Source: Limiplasma sp964504385 (GTDB taxonomy: Bacteria; Bacillota; Clostridia; Christensenellales; Aristaeellaceae). Taken from it: a stretch of 17,990 nucleotides of DNA. The stretch spans positions 1 to 17,990 of the forward strand of contig CAZDEF010000052.1 in assembly GCA_964504385.1 (NCBI GenBank), given 5' to 3'. The notes beneath the pieces were generated by a model. The model searched no databases. It saw only the letters and a list, made by a program, of their open reading frames with translations, and was not told where the DNA came from. The position numbers and the translations under genes are program-made. This document shows, in pieces, positions 6,432 through 14,234 of this stretch (position 1 is its first letter; each line of letters opens with the position of its first letter).

Positions 6432-7295
6432 TTATGCATTCAAGAACTGCCGGAGCGTTTTAACGGTGGCTTCTACATCGGCTGCGTAGGCATTTCCGCG
6501 CTCGCGTTCAATGGTCAGATAACCGCGATAGCCGATCTCCTCCAGCGTGCGCAGGTAAGCATCCCAGTTGACCTGTCCCTTTCCAACGAGCACCTCTTCG
6601 CAGTAGTCGGATTCGCGGTAGAGCGGATCTTCCTTGAGACCATACATGACCTCCAGGTCGCACGGTTTGATCAGGACGCCGTCCTTGGCGTGGGTGTGAA
6701 CGATGTATGGGGCCAGAATGCGCGCTGCATCCTCAGCTTTTTCACCGGTGGACATGGCAATGTTGCCCGGATCGAAGTTGACAGCGCAGGCGCGGGAACC
6801 GATGCCATCCAAAAACCGCTTCAGCACCGCGGCGGTCTCGGGGCCGGTCTCGTTGGCAAGAACGGCGTTACGCGCTTCTGCCATACGGGCCAGATAGCCG
6901 AAGGTATCCTGCATGACGGAGTATCGGGGATGCGCCACGGAATCCGGCACGACGCCTACATGCGTGGTCACGATGGGCGTGCCCATTTCTAAAGCCATAT
7001 CAAAGACCTGTTCCATGGTTTTGTACAGTTCCGGCCGTTTTTCGGTCTCGCTGAATTTGATGTTCAGATCGCCGCAAACGGCGGTAACGGTCAGGCCCAG
7101 ATCCTCAGCCGCGCTTTTGATCCGCCTGCGCAGGCCGGGCACTTCGCGGTCCAGCTTCAGCAGCTCCGGCAGGGCGAAAAACTGTATGCCGGTCATGTGG
7201 AGGGAAGCGGTCCATTGCAATGCGCGGATCATGTTTTCTTCAGAGGTATAGGCGTTGAGATCCTGAATAAAAACACCAATAGGAAACTGATACAT
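6432..7295 (-). CDS. Sugar phosphate isomerase/epimerase (xylose-isomerase-like TIM barrel)
   Basis: 287 residues, typical for the AP-endonuclease-2/IolE-type barrel family. Metal ligands expected in this fold are visible: Glu149 (ANETGPET), Asp175 (NFDPGN), the His of HTHAKD (200/202), and Glu263 at the end of GYLTIERE, preceded by GKGQVNWDAYLRTLEEIGYRG, a family hallmark. Members isomerise or epimerise sugars and keto-inositols using a divalent metal. The ATG at 7295 has AAGGATG upstream. It is the first gene of the leftward operon and follows the shared control region at 7296-7520. I cannot choose between isomerase, epimerase and dehydratase from sequence. Confidence 0.92.
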   Translation of the reverse strand: MYQFPIGVFIQDLNAYTSEENMIRALQWTASLHMTGIQFFALPELLKLDREVPGLRRRIKSAAEDLGLTVTAVCGDLNIKFSETEKRPELYKTMEQVFDMALEMGTPIVTTHVGVVPDSVAHPRYSVMQDTFGYLARMAEARNAVLANETGPETAAVLKRFLDGIGSRACAVNFDPGNIAMSTGEKAEDAARILAPYIVHTHAKDGVLIKPCDLEVMYGLKEDPLYRESDYCEEVLVGKGQVNWDAYLRTLEEIGYRGYLTIERERGNAYAADVEATVKTLRQFLNA

Positions 7296-7351
7296 ACGGT
7301 TTGTTCATCCTTTCGTTGGCACAGAGGGAACGTATCGTCTGGAATGAGCCG

Positions 7352-7381
7352 ATCATAGCATTCGGCAAAGTCTTTTGTCCA
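7352..7381 (-). promoter_or_regulatory. Candidate promoter of the leftward sugar operon
   Basis: On the minus strand TGGACA (7381-7376), an 18-bp spacer and TATGAT (7357-7352), each one mismatch from consensus, lie 57 bases before the first start codon. The fit is fair; the position between the operator-like palindrome and the gene supports it. Confidence 0.45.
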
Positions 7382-7398
7382 TCGATAAATGTGCACAG

Positions 7399-7419
7399 TT
7401 GTTGTAATATATTGCACAA
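7399..7419. promoter_or_regulatory. AT-rich imperfect palindrome, candidate operator between divergent promoters
   Basis: TTGTTGTAATATATTGCAC followed by AA reads nearly the same on both strands around the AATATATT core. It lies upstream of both divergent promoters in the 225-bp control region. On the minus strand TGTGCA also occurs twice, 21 bp apart, a direct repeat as AraC-family proteins often use. One of the two adjacent AraC regulators is the obvious candidate binder (inference). Confidence 0.35.
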
Positions 7420-7466
7420 AAAATATAAAAAACGGGCAGAAAAGTCCTGAATTTACCGTGTGATGT

Positions 7467-7494
7467 TGATTTTCTTGTTCGCTGTGCTATAATT
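7467..7494 (+). promoter_or_regulatory. Promoter of the regulator operon
   Basis: TTGATT (7467-7472), 16-bp spacer, TATAAT (7489-7494). It is followed by AGAAGGAG (7501-7508) and the ATG of the cupin-AraC gene at 7521, so the leader is very short. Confidence 0.7.
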
Positions 7495-7520
7495 TATCAT
7501 AGAAGGAGTGGCATGAAACC

Positions 7521-8339
7521 ATGTTTTATGAAAAGAACCTGGAAACAAAAGAAGGGAAATACCCTTTCTATTATTCCTATACAGAGATGCCGAACGATGA
7601 CGATATGCCGGTTCTTCACTGGCATGAAGATCTGGAGATCCTGTACTGTTCGCGGGGGCAGGCCGTGCTGGTGTACAATCGGGAAAAAATGCTGCTGGAG
7701 AGCGGAACGATCGCGGTCGTTCCGCCCAATGCGCTGCACACGCTGTATTCCACGCAGGGCTGCGTGCGGCACTGCCTGCTGGTGGGCAAACGTCTGCTGG
7801 AGCAGCTGCGCTGCACCATGCTGCATTTTCAGCCCATCATCCACAGCGGGCCGCTGGCGGCCTTGTTCGAACAGCTGCAAAGCGAGGAAATGAACAAACT
7901 GCCCCTTTATCAAGAAGAGGAATTTGCCCTGGTGATGCAGCTGCTCGTGGAGCTCTGCCGCAGCCATACCTTCGTGAGCGGCGAAACGCTGCCCGTTGCC
8001 GAGCCAAAGCTGCAAGCAGTCAGGGAAATGATCACTTACATCGATCAGCATTTTACGCAGCCCCTCTCCATCGACAGCATATGCCGCAGTGTTGGCTACA
8101 GCAAATCCTATGTGTGCCATACCTTTAAGGAGGCCACGGGCTTCACGCTGGTACAGCATATCACGGCCAAACGGCTCAATCACGCGGCGGCGCTGATGAA
8201 GACGCAGCAGTACAGCATCACGCAGTGCGCGTATATGAGCGGTTTTCAATCGGTCAGCTATTTTTCCAAATTGTATAAAAAAGAATTTGGTGTGGCGCCC
8301 TCCTTTGCCCTGCCCGCCGAGTGGGAGGCAGCGCGATGA
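7521..8339 (+). CDS. AraC-family regulator with N-terminal cupin domain
   Basis: 272 residues. The N-terminal half has the cupin pattern HWHEDLEILYC near residue 33, followed by a beta-rich stretch ending at VVPPNALH, expected to bind a sugar ligand. The C-terminal ~100 residues form the two-helix-turn-helix AraC domain: SIDSICRSVGYSKSYVCHTFKEATG, then the AHAAALM-like linker helix and QCAYMSGFQSVSYFSKLYKKEFG with the conserved final P-S. No membrane segment, so cytoplasmic. The start at 7521 has AGGAG 12 bases away; the out-of-frame ATG at 7513 is not used. Its TGA overlaps the ATG of the next regulator (ATGA), so the two are translationally coupled. It probably controls the divergent sugar genes and the downstream importer. 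Confidence 0.93.
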   Translation: MFYEKNLETKEGKYPFYYSYTEMPNDDDMPVLHWHEDLEILYCSRGQAVLVYNREKMLLESGTIAVVPPNALHTLYSTQGCVRHCLLVGKRLLEQLRCTMLHFQPIIHSGPLAALFEQLQSEEMNKLPLYQEEEFALVMQLLVELCRSHTFVSGETLPVAEPKLQAVREMITYIDQHFTQPLSIDSICRSVGYSKSYVCHTFKEATGFTLVQHITAKRLNHAAALMKTQQYSITQCAYMSGFQSVSYFSKLYKKEFGVAPSFALPAEWEAAR

Positions 8340-10462
8340 AAGGCATCTCTCAGCCCCCCAAATACAGGACCAGGCTGCTGCTTTCTTTTGTGCTGGTCCT
8401 GCTCATCCCCAGCGTGCTGCTGGGAACGGTCTTCTGGTATCAGAGCGTGAGCGATGTAACCTCCAGCGCCACAAGGCTGTATGAAGATTCGTTGGAACAG
8501 ACGGTCGATCTGGTGGAGGACGCGGTGCATCAGGCGAAAACGCTGGCCACCACGCTGGCCAGCTCGAAATGGGTGCGCAAGATCACCTTCATGCAGGGAA
8601 GCACCATCGACTATGATCGGCTGGATATCTACACCCTGACGGAATACTGCGAAAGCTTTGCGCAGGCGGGCAGGACCAACCCCTTCTCAGACCAGAGCAT
8701 GCTCTTTTTCTTTTCCAAGGATCTGGCTGTTACCACGGAAGGCCCCATGCCCATCCGATCGGCGATGCGCAGAAACTTTTCCGTACCGGCGGCCGAGGCG
8801 GATCCGCTGCTGGAAAAGATCCGTCAGAACGAGGACGTGTACTATTTCTATCCTCAGGATGTACCGTCCAACATGCTGTACATCGTAAAATGGCTGCCCA
8901 TTGAGCATGGCCGCACGGATGTGCAGCTGGTGTTCCCCATCAAGACCAGTGTGCTCGAGCGCATTCTGGACAGTTCGGTACAGAACTGCGCCACCTATCT
9001 GTACGTCGGCGAACAGCTGATCCACGCCTCCGGCGCATGGCCTGCGTTGGATGCGGCCATGCAGGGGTGGACGGGCGAAAGCCAGATCACCGTGGAGGAC
9101 GAGCCGTATTACGTCTTTTCCAAGGTCTCCAGCCTGAACGGCTGGCAGTATGTGCGCTGTGTTCCCCGCAGCATCATCCTGGCGGGCGTGACAAGGGTGA
9201 AGAACACCATGCTGACCCTGTGCGCGGCGATCGCCGTGCTGGGCGTGACGGTGGTGTTCTGGTTCACGCGCCGCACCTATCAGCCGTTGCGCCAGCTCAG
9301 CAGTGTCGTGCTTCCCGAAGATAAAGTGGTGGGCAATGAGATCGACGCGATCCAGCGGGTGTTTCAGCAGCTGGCAGAGCGCGAAAAGGACATGGATCGG
9401 CAGCTGACGCTTTATACACCGCTGGCGCAGGAGGCATTTTTCCTGCGCGTGCTGTCGGGCGCCATTCCGGAAACGGAGATCGCCGAATTAGCACGTTCGC
9501 TGAAGCTGTGCCTGCAGGATGGCGTGTGGGTGGTCGCGCTCACGCCGCTTTACGGCCCGCCTGTTGCGGCGTCCAGCAAAGCACCGGCTTATTTTGTCCG
9601 CTTCGGCCCGGAACGCATGGTGGCGATCGTGTCGGCAGAAACCGAGGAAAAAGCCTATGGGCAGATGCAAACTGTGCTGGAACTGCTGCATGGGGCGGTG
9701 GGCGTGTCGGCGGTGCATGGCTCGCTGTCCGAGCTGGCGGACGCTTACATCGAGGCCTGTATCGCGCTTGAATTTGCCTCGGATGCTCATCCGGCGTACT
9801 ACGCCAGCTTGCAGGCGCAGCGCTTCAGCTATGACTGCTCGCAGGAGGATGAGCATGCATTTGTGAACTGCCTGCATGCCGGCATGACGGAGAAAGCGCT
9901 GGAACTGGTGGATACGCTGCGCGAACGGAACAGCCAGAACGGCCGTTTCGCGCTGCGCTGCCTGTATTATCACCTGATCGCGGTGCTGCTTGGCGTATGC
10001 CGCACAGACCGCTTGCCCAATCTGGAAAACGATGATTGCATCGCGCTGCTGGCCAGCGGCGAGCTGCCCGGTTACCTGGAGGCCATGATACGCTGCGTGT
10101 GCGAGAATGAAAAGAAGAGCCTGAGCTCCGGCAGGGGCATCGGCGGGGCGATGGTCGCTTTCGTGCGTGAGCACTGCTTCGAGCCCGGCATGTCCTTGGT
10201 GTATGTTGCAGAGCACTTCGGCGTTACGGCTCAGCACATTTCCCGGCTGTATAAAGAGCGGACCGGCGTCACCTTTCTGGATGGCGTGGCGCGCATGCGC
10301 ATCGACGAGGCCAAGGGGCTTTTGCTGGCGGACGGTGAAACGATGGAGCAGATCGCCGCTCAAGTCGGCTTTGAGAATGTGATGGCTTTTCGGCGCACAT
10401 TCAAAAAAATGGAGGGCATTACGCCCAGTGAATTCCGCCAAATGCAAAAAAATGACCCCTGA
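8336..10462 (+). CDS. Membrane-anchored AraC-family regulator (YtdP-like)
   Basis: 708 residues from the ATG at 8336, set by GGGAGG seven bases upstream and by the ATGA overlap with the previous gene; a GTG at 8321 lacks an RBS. TM1 lies at about 11-33 (LLLSFVLVLLIPSVLLGTVF), an extracytoplasmic sensor of ~250 residues follows, TM2 is at ~291-310 (LTLCAAIAVLGVTVVFWF), then a HAMP-like linker with QRVFQQLAEREKDM, a middle domain, and a C-terminal AraC DNA-binding domain (~605-708: SLVYVAEHFGVTAQHISRLYKERTG, then EQIAAQVGFENVMAFRRTFKKMEG). This is the one-component design seen with LplA/YtcQ-type sugar importers, where the outer domain senses the sugar or loaded binding protein. It is followed by 179 bp and the binding-protein gene. 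Having both a soluble and a membrane AraC regulator in one operon suggests layered inside/outside sensing. Confidence 0.93.
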   Translation: MKGISQPPKYRTRLLLSFVLVLLIPSVLLGTVFWYQSVSDVTSSATRLYEDSLEQTVDLVEDAVHQAKTLATTLASSKWVRKITFMQGSTIDYDRLDIYTLTEYCESFAQAGRTNPFSDQSMLFFFSKDLAVTTEGPMPIRSAMRRNFSVPAAEADPLLEKIRQNEDVYYFYPQDVPSNMLYIVKWLPIEHGRTDVQLVFPIKTSVLERILDSSVQNCATYLYVGEQLIHASGAWPALDAAMQGWTGESQITVEDEPYYVFSKVSSLNGWQYVRCVPRSIILAGVTRVKNTMLTLCAAIAVLGVTVVFWFTRRTYQPLRQLSSVVLPEDKVVGNEIDAIQRVFQQLAEREKDMDRQLTLYTPLAQEAFFLRVLSGAIPETEIAELARSLKLCLQDGVWVVALTPLYGPPVAASSKAPAYFVRFGPERMVAIVSAETEEKAYGQMQTVLELLHGAVGVSAVHGSLSELADAYIEACIALEFASDAHPAYYASLQAQRFSYDCSQEDEHAFVNCLHAGMTEKALELVDTLRERNSQNGRFALRCLYYHLIAVLLGVCRTDRLPNLENDDCIALLASGELPGYLEAMIRCVCENEKKSLSSGRGIGGAMVAFVREHCFEPGMSLVYVAEHFGVTAQHISRLYKERTGVTFLDGVARMRIDEAKGLLLADGETMEQIAAQVGFENVMAFRRTFKKMEGITPSEFRQMQKNDP

Positions 10463-10502
10463 TGTGAAATACTGAATCCATACAAAAGTCAAATGTGTTC
10501 AT

Positions 10503-10524
10503 TTTTAAACCAAAAGGTTTAAAA
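10503..10524. promoter_or_regulatory. 9-bp perfect inverted repeat next to the importer promoter, candidate operator
   Basis: TTTTAAACC, four A, GGTTTAAAA. It ends seven bases before the -35 box of the binding-protein gene. The stem is AT-rich with no following T-run, so it is not a terminator for the regulator gene. Position suits an activator or repressor site. Confidence 0.5.
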
Positions 10525-10531
10525 TTCGAGC

Positions 10532-10560
10532 TTGAAGCCTTTGTTTTGCTCTGATAAACT
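10532..10560 (+). promoter_or_regulatory. Candidate promoter of the ABC importer operon
   Basis: TTGAAG (10532-10537), 17-bp spacer, TAAACT (10555-10560), 82 bases before the ATG. The -10 box is weak, as expected for an activator-dependent promoter, and the inverted repeat sits directly upstream. Confidence 0.5.
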
Positions 10561-10641
10561 TGAGCACATCGAATCGGATCCGATGATCGTACCTGACTCA
10601 ACAGAATCACCCGTACATCAGAGAAAATGGAGGAAAGAATA

Positions 10642-12204
10642 ATGAAAAGATTCCTATCCTGTCTCTTAGCCGCTGCGATGCTGCTGTGCTCCACTGCGCT
10701 GGCACAGGAGAAGATCGTAACGGATGAACCGTTTTCCATCAAATTGATCGTGGAAGATGTCGGCGTGGCCGGCGCTTCCTACGAGGATAACCTGCCCATC
10801 TATCAGGAAATCGAAAAGCGCACCGGCGTTTCCGTCGACTGGGAAACCGTGGCCACCTCTTCCGATTCTGCGGAATACGATACGCTGATCTCCACCCGTC
10901 TGGCCGCTATGGCCGACCTGCCGGATCTGCTGTGCAGCAAAGCCAACGCCAACATGCTCATCAATAGCGGCGCGATCATTCCGCTGGATGACCTGGTCGC
11001 TCAGCATGCGCCCAACCTGCAGAAGCTGCTGGAGGACAACCCGGATGTGACGCCCACCCTCTACAGTGCAGACGGCACGCTGTACTTCCTTCCTTCTCGT
11101 CTGCTTCCCTTCGAAGGCCTGGCCGCCAACCCCATCACCTTTGTGGTGCGCAAGGACTGGATGGACAAGTGCGGCATCGAAAAAATGCCGGAGACCATCG
11201 ATGAGTGGCATGACCTGCTGGTGGCCTTCCGTGATATGGATCCCAACGGCAACGGCCTGAAGGACGAAACGCCTTTCTGCGCGGATTCCGTGTACGGCGC
11301 GATGGTCTTTGCCTGCGCGTGGGGCATTGACTGGATGAACGATTTCTATCTGGATGAAAACGGCAAGGTGACCTATGCGTGGAACACCGAAGCGGCTCGC
11401 GACTATCTGGCCACCATGCGTCAGTGGTTTGCCGAAGGGCTGATCGCTCCGGACTATCTGTCCGACCGTGATATGTGGTCCCGCATGCTGGAGGATCAGG
11501 TAGGCGTGTCCTACTGGGGCGCCGCTTCCGGCTGCGACTGGTGCAATGACTACAACGAAAAGAACCCCGATACCTGCGACTGGCTGCCCGTGGACCCGCC
11601 CAAGAATGTTTATACCGGCGAAGAAAGCTTCCTGCCAACCGCCAACTATGAGCGCGTGAGCCCCCGCAAAATGGCCATCACGACTGCTTGCGAGGATCCG
11701 GTGAAAGCCATCAAGTGGCTGGATTATCTGTTCTCGGACGAAGGCCTGCGGCTGACCAACATCGGCATCGAAGGCGAAAGCTACACGCTGGCTGAGGATG
11801 GCAGCATTCAGTACACCCCCAAGTACTGGACGGATGCGGACAGCTGGGAGAACCGCAAGCGCTTCGGCCTGGAGCCCCCGCAGACTTTCCCGCATGTGCT
11901 TGGAATGGAATACTTCAATGGTATTTCTCTGGGCTACAGCACCCGCGTCATGGAGCGCTGCTATCCGCTGGCTGATTGCTTCAAGCCCGTGCTTCCCACC
12001 TATACGCCTACCGAAGAGGAAGATATGGTGCTCTCTGCCGCCATGCCGGATATTGAGACCTACACGGATGAAATGATCAACAAGTTCATTATCGGCACAG
12101 AGCCTATGGAGAAGTTTGACGATTTCGTATCCAAGCTGGATGCCATTGGCCTGAGTGATATTCTGGAGATTAAGCAGGCTCAGTACGAGCGCAACAACAA
12201 GTAA
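10642..12204 (+). CDS. ABC sugar transporter solute-binding protein (LplA/YtcQ-like)
   Basis: 520 residues from ATG 10642, preceded by GGAGGAAAG; an in-frame ATG at 10627 is before the RBS. Signal peptide 1-21 (basic MKR, hydrophobic core, cleavage after STALA). Cys16 is followed by STALA, but the preceding residues M-L-L are a poor lipobox, so lipid anchoring is uncertain. The mature part has the extracellular family-1 binding-protein wording of the long LplA/YtcQ type: DLPDLLCSKANANMLI, LDDLVAQHAPNLQKLLEDNP, FVVRKDWMDKCGIEKMPETIDEW, and DMDPNGNGLKDETPF, a calcium-loop-like DxNxNGxxDE motif found in these proteins. It would deliver an oligosaccharide to the two permeases downstream. No ATPase gene is in the operon; such importers usually share an MsmK-type ATPase encoded elsewhere. 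Confidence 0.94.
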   Translation: MKRFLSCLLAAAMLLCSTALAQEKIVTDEPFSIKLIVEDVGVAGASYEDNLPIYQEIEKRTGVSVDWETVATSSDSAEYDTLISTRLAAMADLPDLLCSKANANMLINSGAIIPLDDLVAQHAPNLQKLLEDNPDVTPTLYSADGTLYFLPSRLLPFEGLAANPITFVVRKDWMDKCGIEKMPETIDEWHDLLVAFRDMDPNGNGLKDETPFCADSVYGAMVFACAWGIDWMNDFYLDENGKVTYAWNTEAARDYLATMRQWFAEGLIAPDYLSDRDMWSRMLEDQVGVSYWGAASGCDWCNDYNEKNPDTCDWLPVDPPKNVYTGEESFLPTANYERVSPRKMAITTACEDPVKAIKWLDYLFSDEGLRLTNIGIEGESYTLAEDGSIQYTPKYWTDADSWENRKRFGLEPPQTFPHVLGMEYFNGISLGYSTRVMERCYPLADCFKPVLPTYTPTEEEDMVLSAAMPDIETYTDEMINKFIIGTEPMEKFDDFVSKLDAIGLSDILEIKQAQYERNNK

Positions 12205-12212
12205 TGTGCGCC

Positions 12213-12247
12213 GGGCATGGGAAGGACTGCTTCCCATGCCCCTTTTT
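12213..12247 (+). terminator. Intra-operon hairpin between binding protein and permease genes
   Basis: GGGCATGGGAAG (12213-12224), five-base loop GACTG, CTTCCCATGCCC (12230-12241), then CTTTTT. A perfect 12-bp stem with a U-run, starting nine bases after the binding-protein stop codon. It would act as a partial terminator and 3' stabilising stem, giving more binding protein than permease, as known for other binding-protein-dependent importers. Confidence 0.85.
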
Positions 12248-12269
12248 ACTGAAAGGAGAGGAGCAAGGC

Positions 12270-13192
12270 ATGATCGGGAAAGTTTCCAAACAACGTAGCC
12301 TCCCCCGAAAAGCACTGGCTCGGGACAAGTACCTCATCTTGATGATTATACCGGCTTGTATTGCCTTTCTGGTGTTCCACTATGCCCCCATGTTTGGCGT
12401 GGTGATGGCATTTCAGAACTTTATTCCCGGAAAAGGCTTTTTTGGCAGCAGCTTTGTGGGCCTGAAATGGTTCAAACAGTTTGTGAATGGCATCTATTTT
12501 ACACGTCTGCTGCGCAATACATTCCTCATCAGCATCTATAGCATCCTGTTCAACCTGCCGACTACGCTGCTATTTACCCTGCTGCTGAATGAGATACGCT
12601 CCAACCGCTTCAAACGTGTGGTGCAGACCGTCACCTATCTGCCGTATTTTATTTCCACGGTCATCATGGTCAGCATTTTGCAAATGCTGATGGAATACCC
12701 CAACGGCATCATCAATCAGGGACTTTCTTTTTTGGGACTGACGCCGCAGAATTTCTTTCAGGATCAGTCCAAATTCCGCGCGCTGTATGTAGGATCCGGC
12801 ATTTGGCAGTGCCTCGGGTGGAACTCCATCCTCTATCTGGCCGCGCTCACAGCCATCAGCCCGGAACTGTACGAAGCCGCATACATGGATGGCGCGAACC
12901 GCTTTCAGCAAATGTGGCATATCTCGCTGCCCGGTATGGCCAATACGATCATTACTGTGCTCATTCTGGATCTGGGCAACCTGTTCTCTGTTGGCTATGA
13001 AAAGATCAATCTGATGTACAATCCTATGAAACGGCAGACGTGATTTCCACATACGTTTACCGCAGCGGTCTGGTGGATATGAAATACAGCTTTGCCAGCG
13101 CGGTGGGCTTGTTCAACTCGGTCATCAACTTTGCCATCTTGCTTACGGCCAACGCGCTCAGCCGCAAGTTTACGCAAATCAGCCTTTGGTAG
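12270..13192 (+). pseudogene. ABC sugar transporter permease 1 (LplB/YteP-like), frameshifted near the C-terminus
   Basis: ATG 12270 follows AAAGGAGAGGAG. The first frame runs to a TGA at 13041-13043 (257 residues), with TM1 LILMIIPACIAFLVFHY, the inner-membrane family motif TYLPYFISTVIM, and the EAA loop ELYEAAYMDGANRFQQMWHISLPG. It then breaks in the conserved end: NLFSVGYEKINLMYNPM is followed by KRQT and stop, while the next frame continues YETADVISTYVYRSGLVDM...SRKFTQISLW to TAG at 13190-13192. Relatives read YNPxxYETADVISTYVYRSGL without a break. Restoring a second CCTATGA after AATCCTATGA gives YNPMTYETADV in frame, so loss of one 7-bp tandem copy explains it. The last TM helix would be lost. 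This is a true mutation, a phase-variable state, or an assembly error. If real, the importer may be inactive. Confidence 0.9.
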
Positions 13193-13203
13193 GTGAAGCC
13201 ATT

Positions 13204-14079
13204 ATGAAAAGAAAAAAGATCTCCACGTTCACGGTCATGAATACCCTGCTCATGATCGTTCTGATGTGCGTAATGGTATACCCGGTGGTGTATGTGTTCA
13301 GCATGTCAGTCAGCCGTCCCGAAGCGGTGCTGGCCAAACAGGTCAAGCTGCTCCCCATCGGTTTTTCCACGCGGGCCTATGGCATGGTATTCAGCGATCC
13401 CAGCATTCTGCGCTACTATGCCAACACCGTTCTGTATGCCTTCTGCGGCACGCTGGGCATGCTGACGGTAACGCTGATGGCGGCGTATGCTGTTTCGCGA
13501 AGCCATTTCTGCCTGAGGACGCCCTTCACCATTTTCATTTCCTTTACCATGTTTTTCAGCGGCGGTCTGGTCCCGTCCTTTATGGTGAATAAGGCGCTGG
13601 GACTGTATAACAACATCTGGGTGATGATCCTGCCCGGCATGGCCAGCGCATGGAACATCATCATCGCCCGCGTGTTCATCAAAGACAGCATTGGCGAAAC
13701 GCTGATCGAAGCCGCGCAGATCGACGGATACAATGACATGCAGATCTTGTTCCGCATCATCGTGCCGCTGGCTTCGCCCATCATTGCTTATCTGGCGCTG
13801 GGCAGCATCGTGGGCTATTGGAACAGCTATTTCGATGCGCTCATCTACCTGCCCAACCGCAGCCTGCACCCCATCCAGCTCTTCCTGATGCGCCTGCTTT
13901 TGCAGAACTCCAATGAATTGGGCGCATCGGCCGCCAGCAATCAGAGCGAAATGTACCGCTATGTAACGCTCATCAAGTATGCGGCCATCATTATCACCAT
14001 CGCACCCATCCTGTGCATTTACCCGTTCCTGCAGAAGTACTTTGTGAAGGGGATCATGATCGGCGCGATCAAAGGCTGA
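13204..14079 (+). CDS. ABC sugar transporter permease 2 (LplC/YtcP-like)
   Basis: 291 residues from ATG 13204, eleven bases after the end of permease 1, with AGGTGA upstream; an in-frame ATG at 13186 lies inside the previous gene. Six hydrophobic segments are visible, starting with TLLMIVLMCVMVYPVVYVFSMS. The EAA loop EAAQIDGYNDMQILFRIIVPL contacts the ATPase. The start MKRKKISTF, the SxSRPEAV loop and the ending FVKGIMIGAIKG are standard for the MalG-like partner in YtcQ/YteP/YtcP importers. It works with permease 1 and the binding protein to bring an oligosaccharide into the cell. The gene is intact and closes the operon before the terminator at 14097. Confidence 0.95.
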   Translation: MKRKKISTFTVMNTLLMIVLMCVMVYPVVYVFSMSVSRPEAVLAKQVKLLPIGFSTRAYGMVFSDPSILRYYANTVLYAFCGTLGMLTVTLMAAYAVSRSHFCLRTPFTIFISFTMFFSGGLVPSFMVNKALGLYNNIWVMILPGMASAWNIIIARVFIKDSIGETLIEAAQIDGYNDMQILFRIIVPLASPIIAYLALGSIVGYWNSYFDALIYLPNRSLHPIQLFLMRLLLQNSNELGASAASNQSEMYRYVTLIKYAAIIITIAPILCIYPFLQKYFVKGIMIGAIKG

Positions 14080-14096
14080 CCCTCAAATGCGATCCG

Positions 14097-14127
14097 CGCC
14101 CGGAACACCTGCCTGTTCCGGGCGTTT
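14097..14127 (+). terminator. Rho-independent terminator after the importer operon
   Basis: CGCCCGGAACA (14097-14107), loop CCTGCC, TGTTCCGGGCG (14114-14124), then TTT. A perfect 11-bp GC-rich stem, 18 bases after the permease 2 stop; the T-run is short, so efficiency may be moderate. Confidence 0.75.
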
Positions 14128-14161
14128 GGTCTGCCTGCAGAGATCCGCTTTGCTGAAACGC

Positions 14162-14191
14162 TTGACACCCCCTCCCGCCGTCCTGTATCAT
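14162..14191 (+). promoter_or_regulatory. Promoter of the amino-acid-kinase gene group
   Basis: TTGACA (14162-14167), 18-bp spacer, TATCAT (14186-14191), about 40 bases before the ATG at 14235. It separates this group from the sugar locus. Confidence 0.75.
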
Positions 14192-14234
14192 AGCAGCGGG
14201 TCAACCAAACGAAACGAAAGAAGGCGCGGCCTGC

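Noticed and set aside
10666..12315. 549-codon minus-strand frame opposite the solute-binding protein gene
   Set aside because: The opposite strand carries a signal peptide, RBS and binding-protein motifs; this frame has none.
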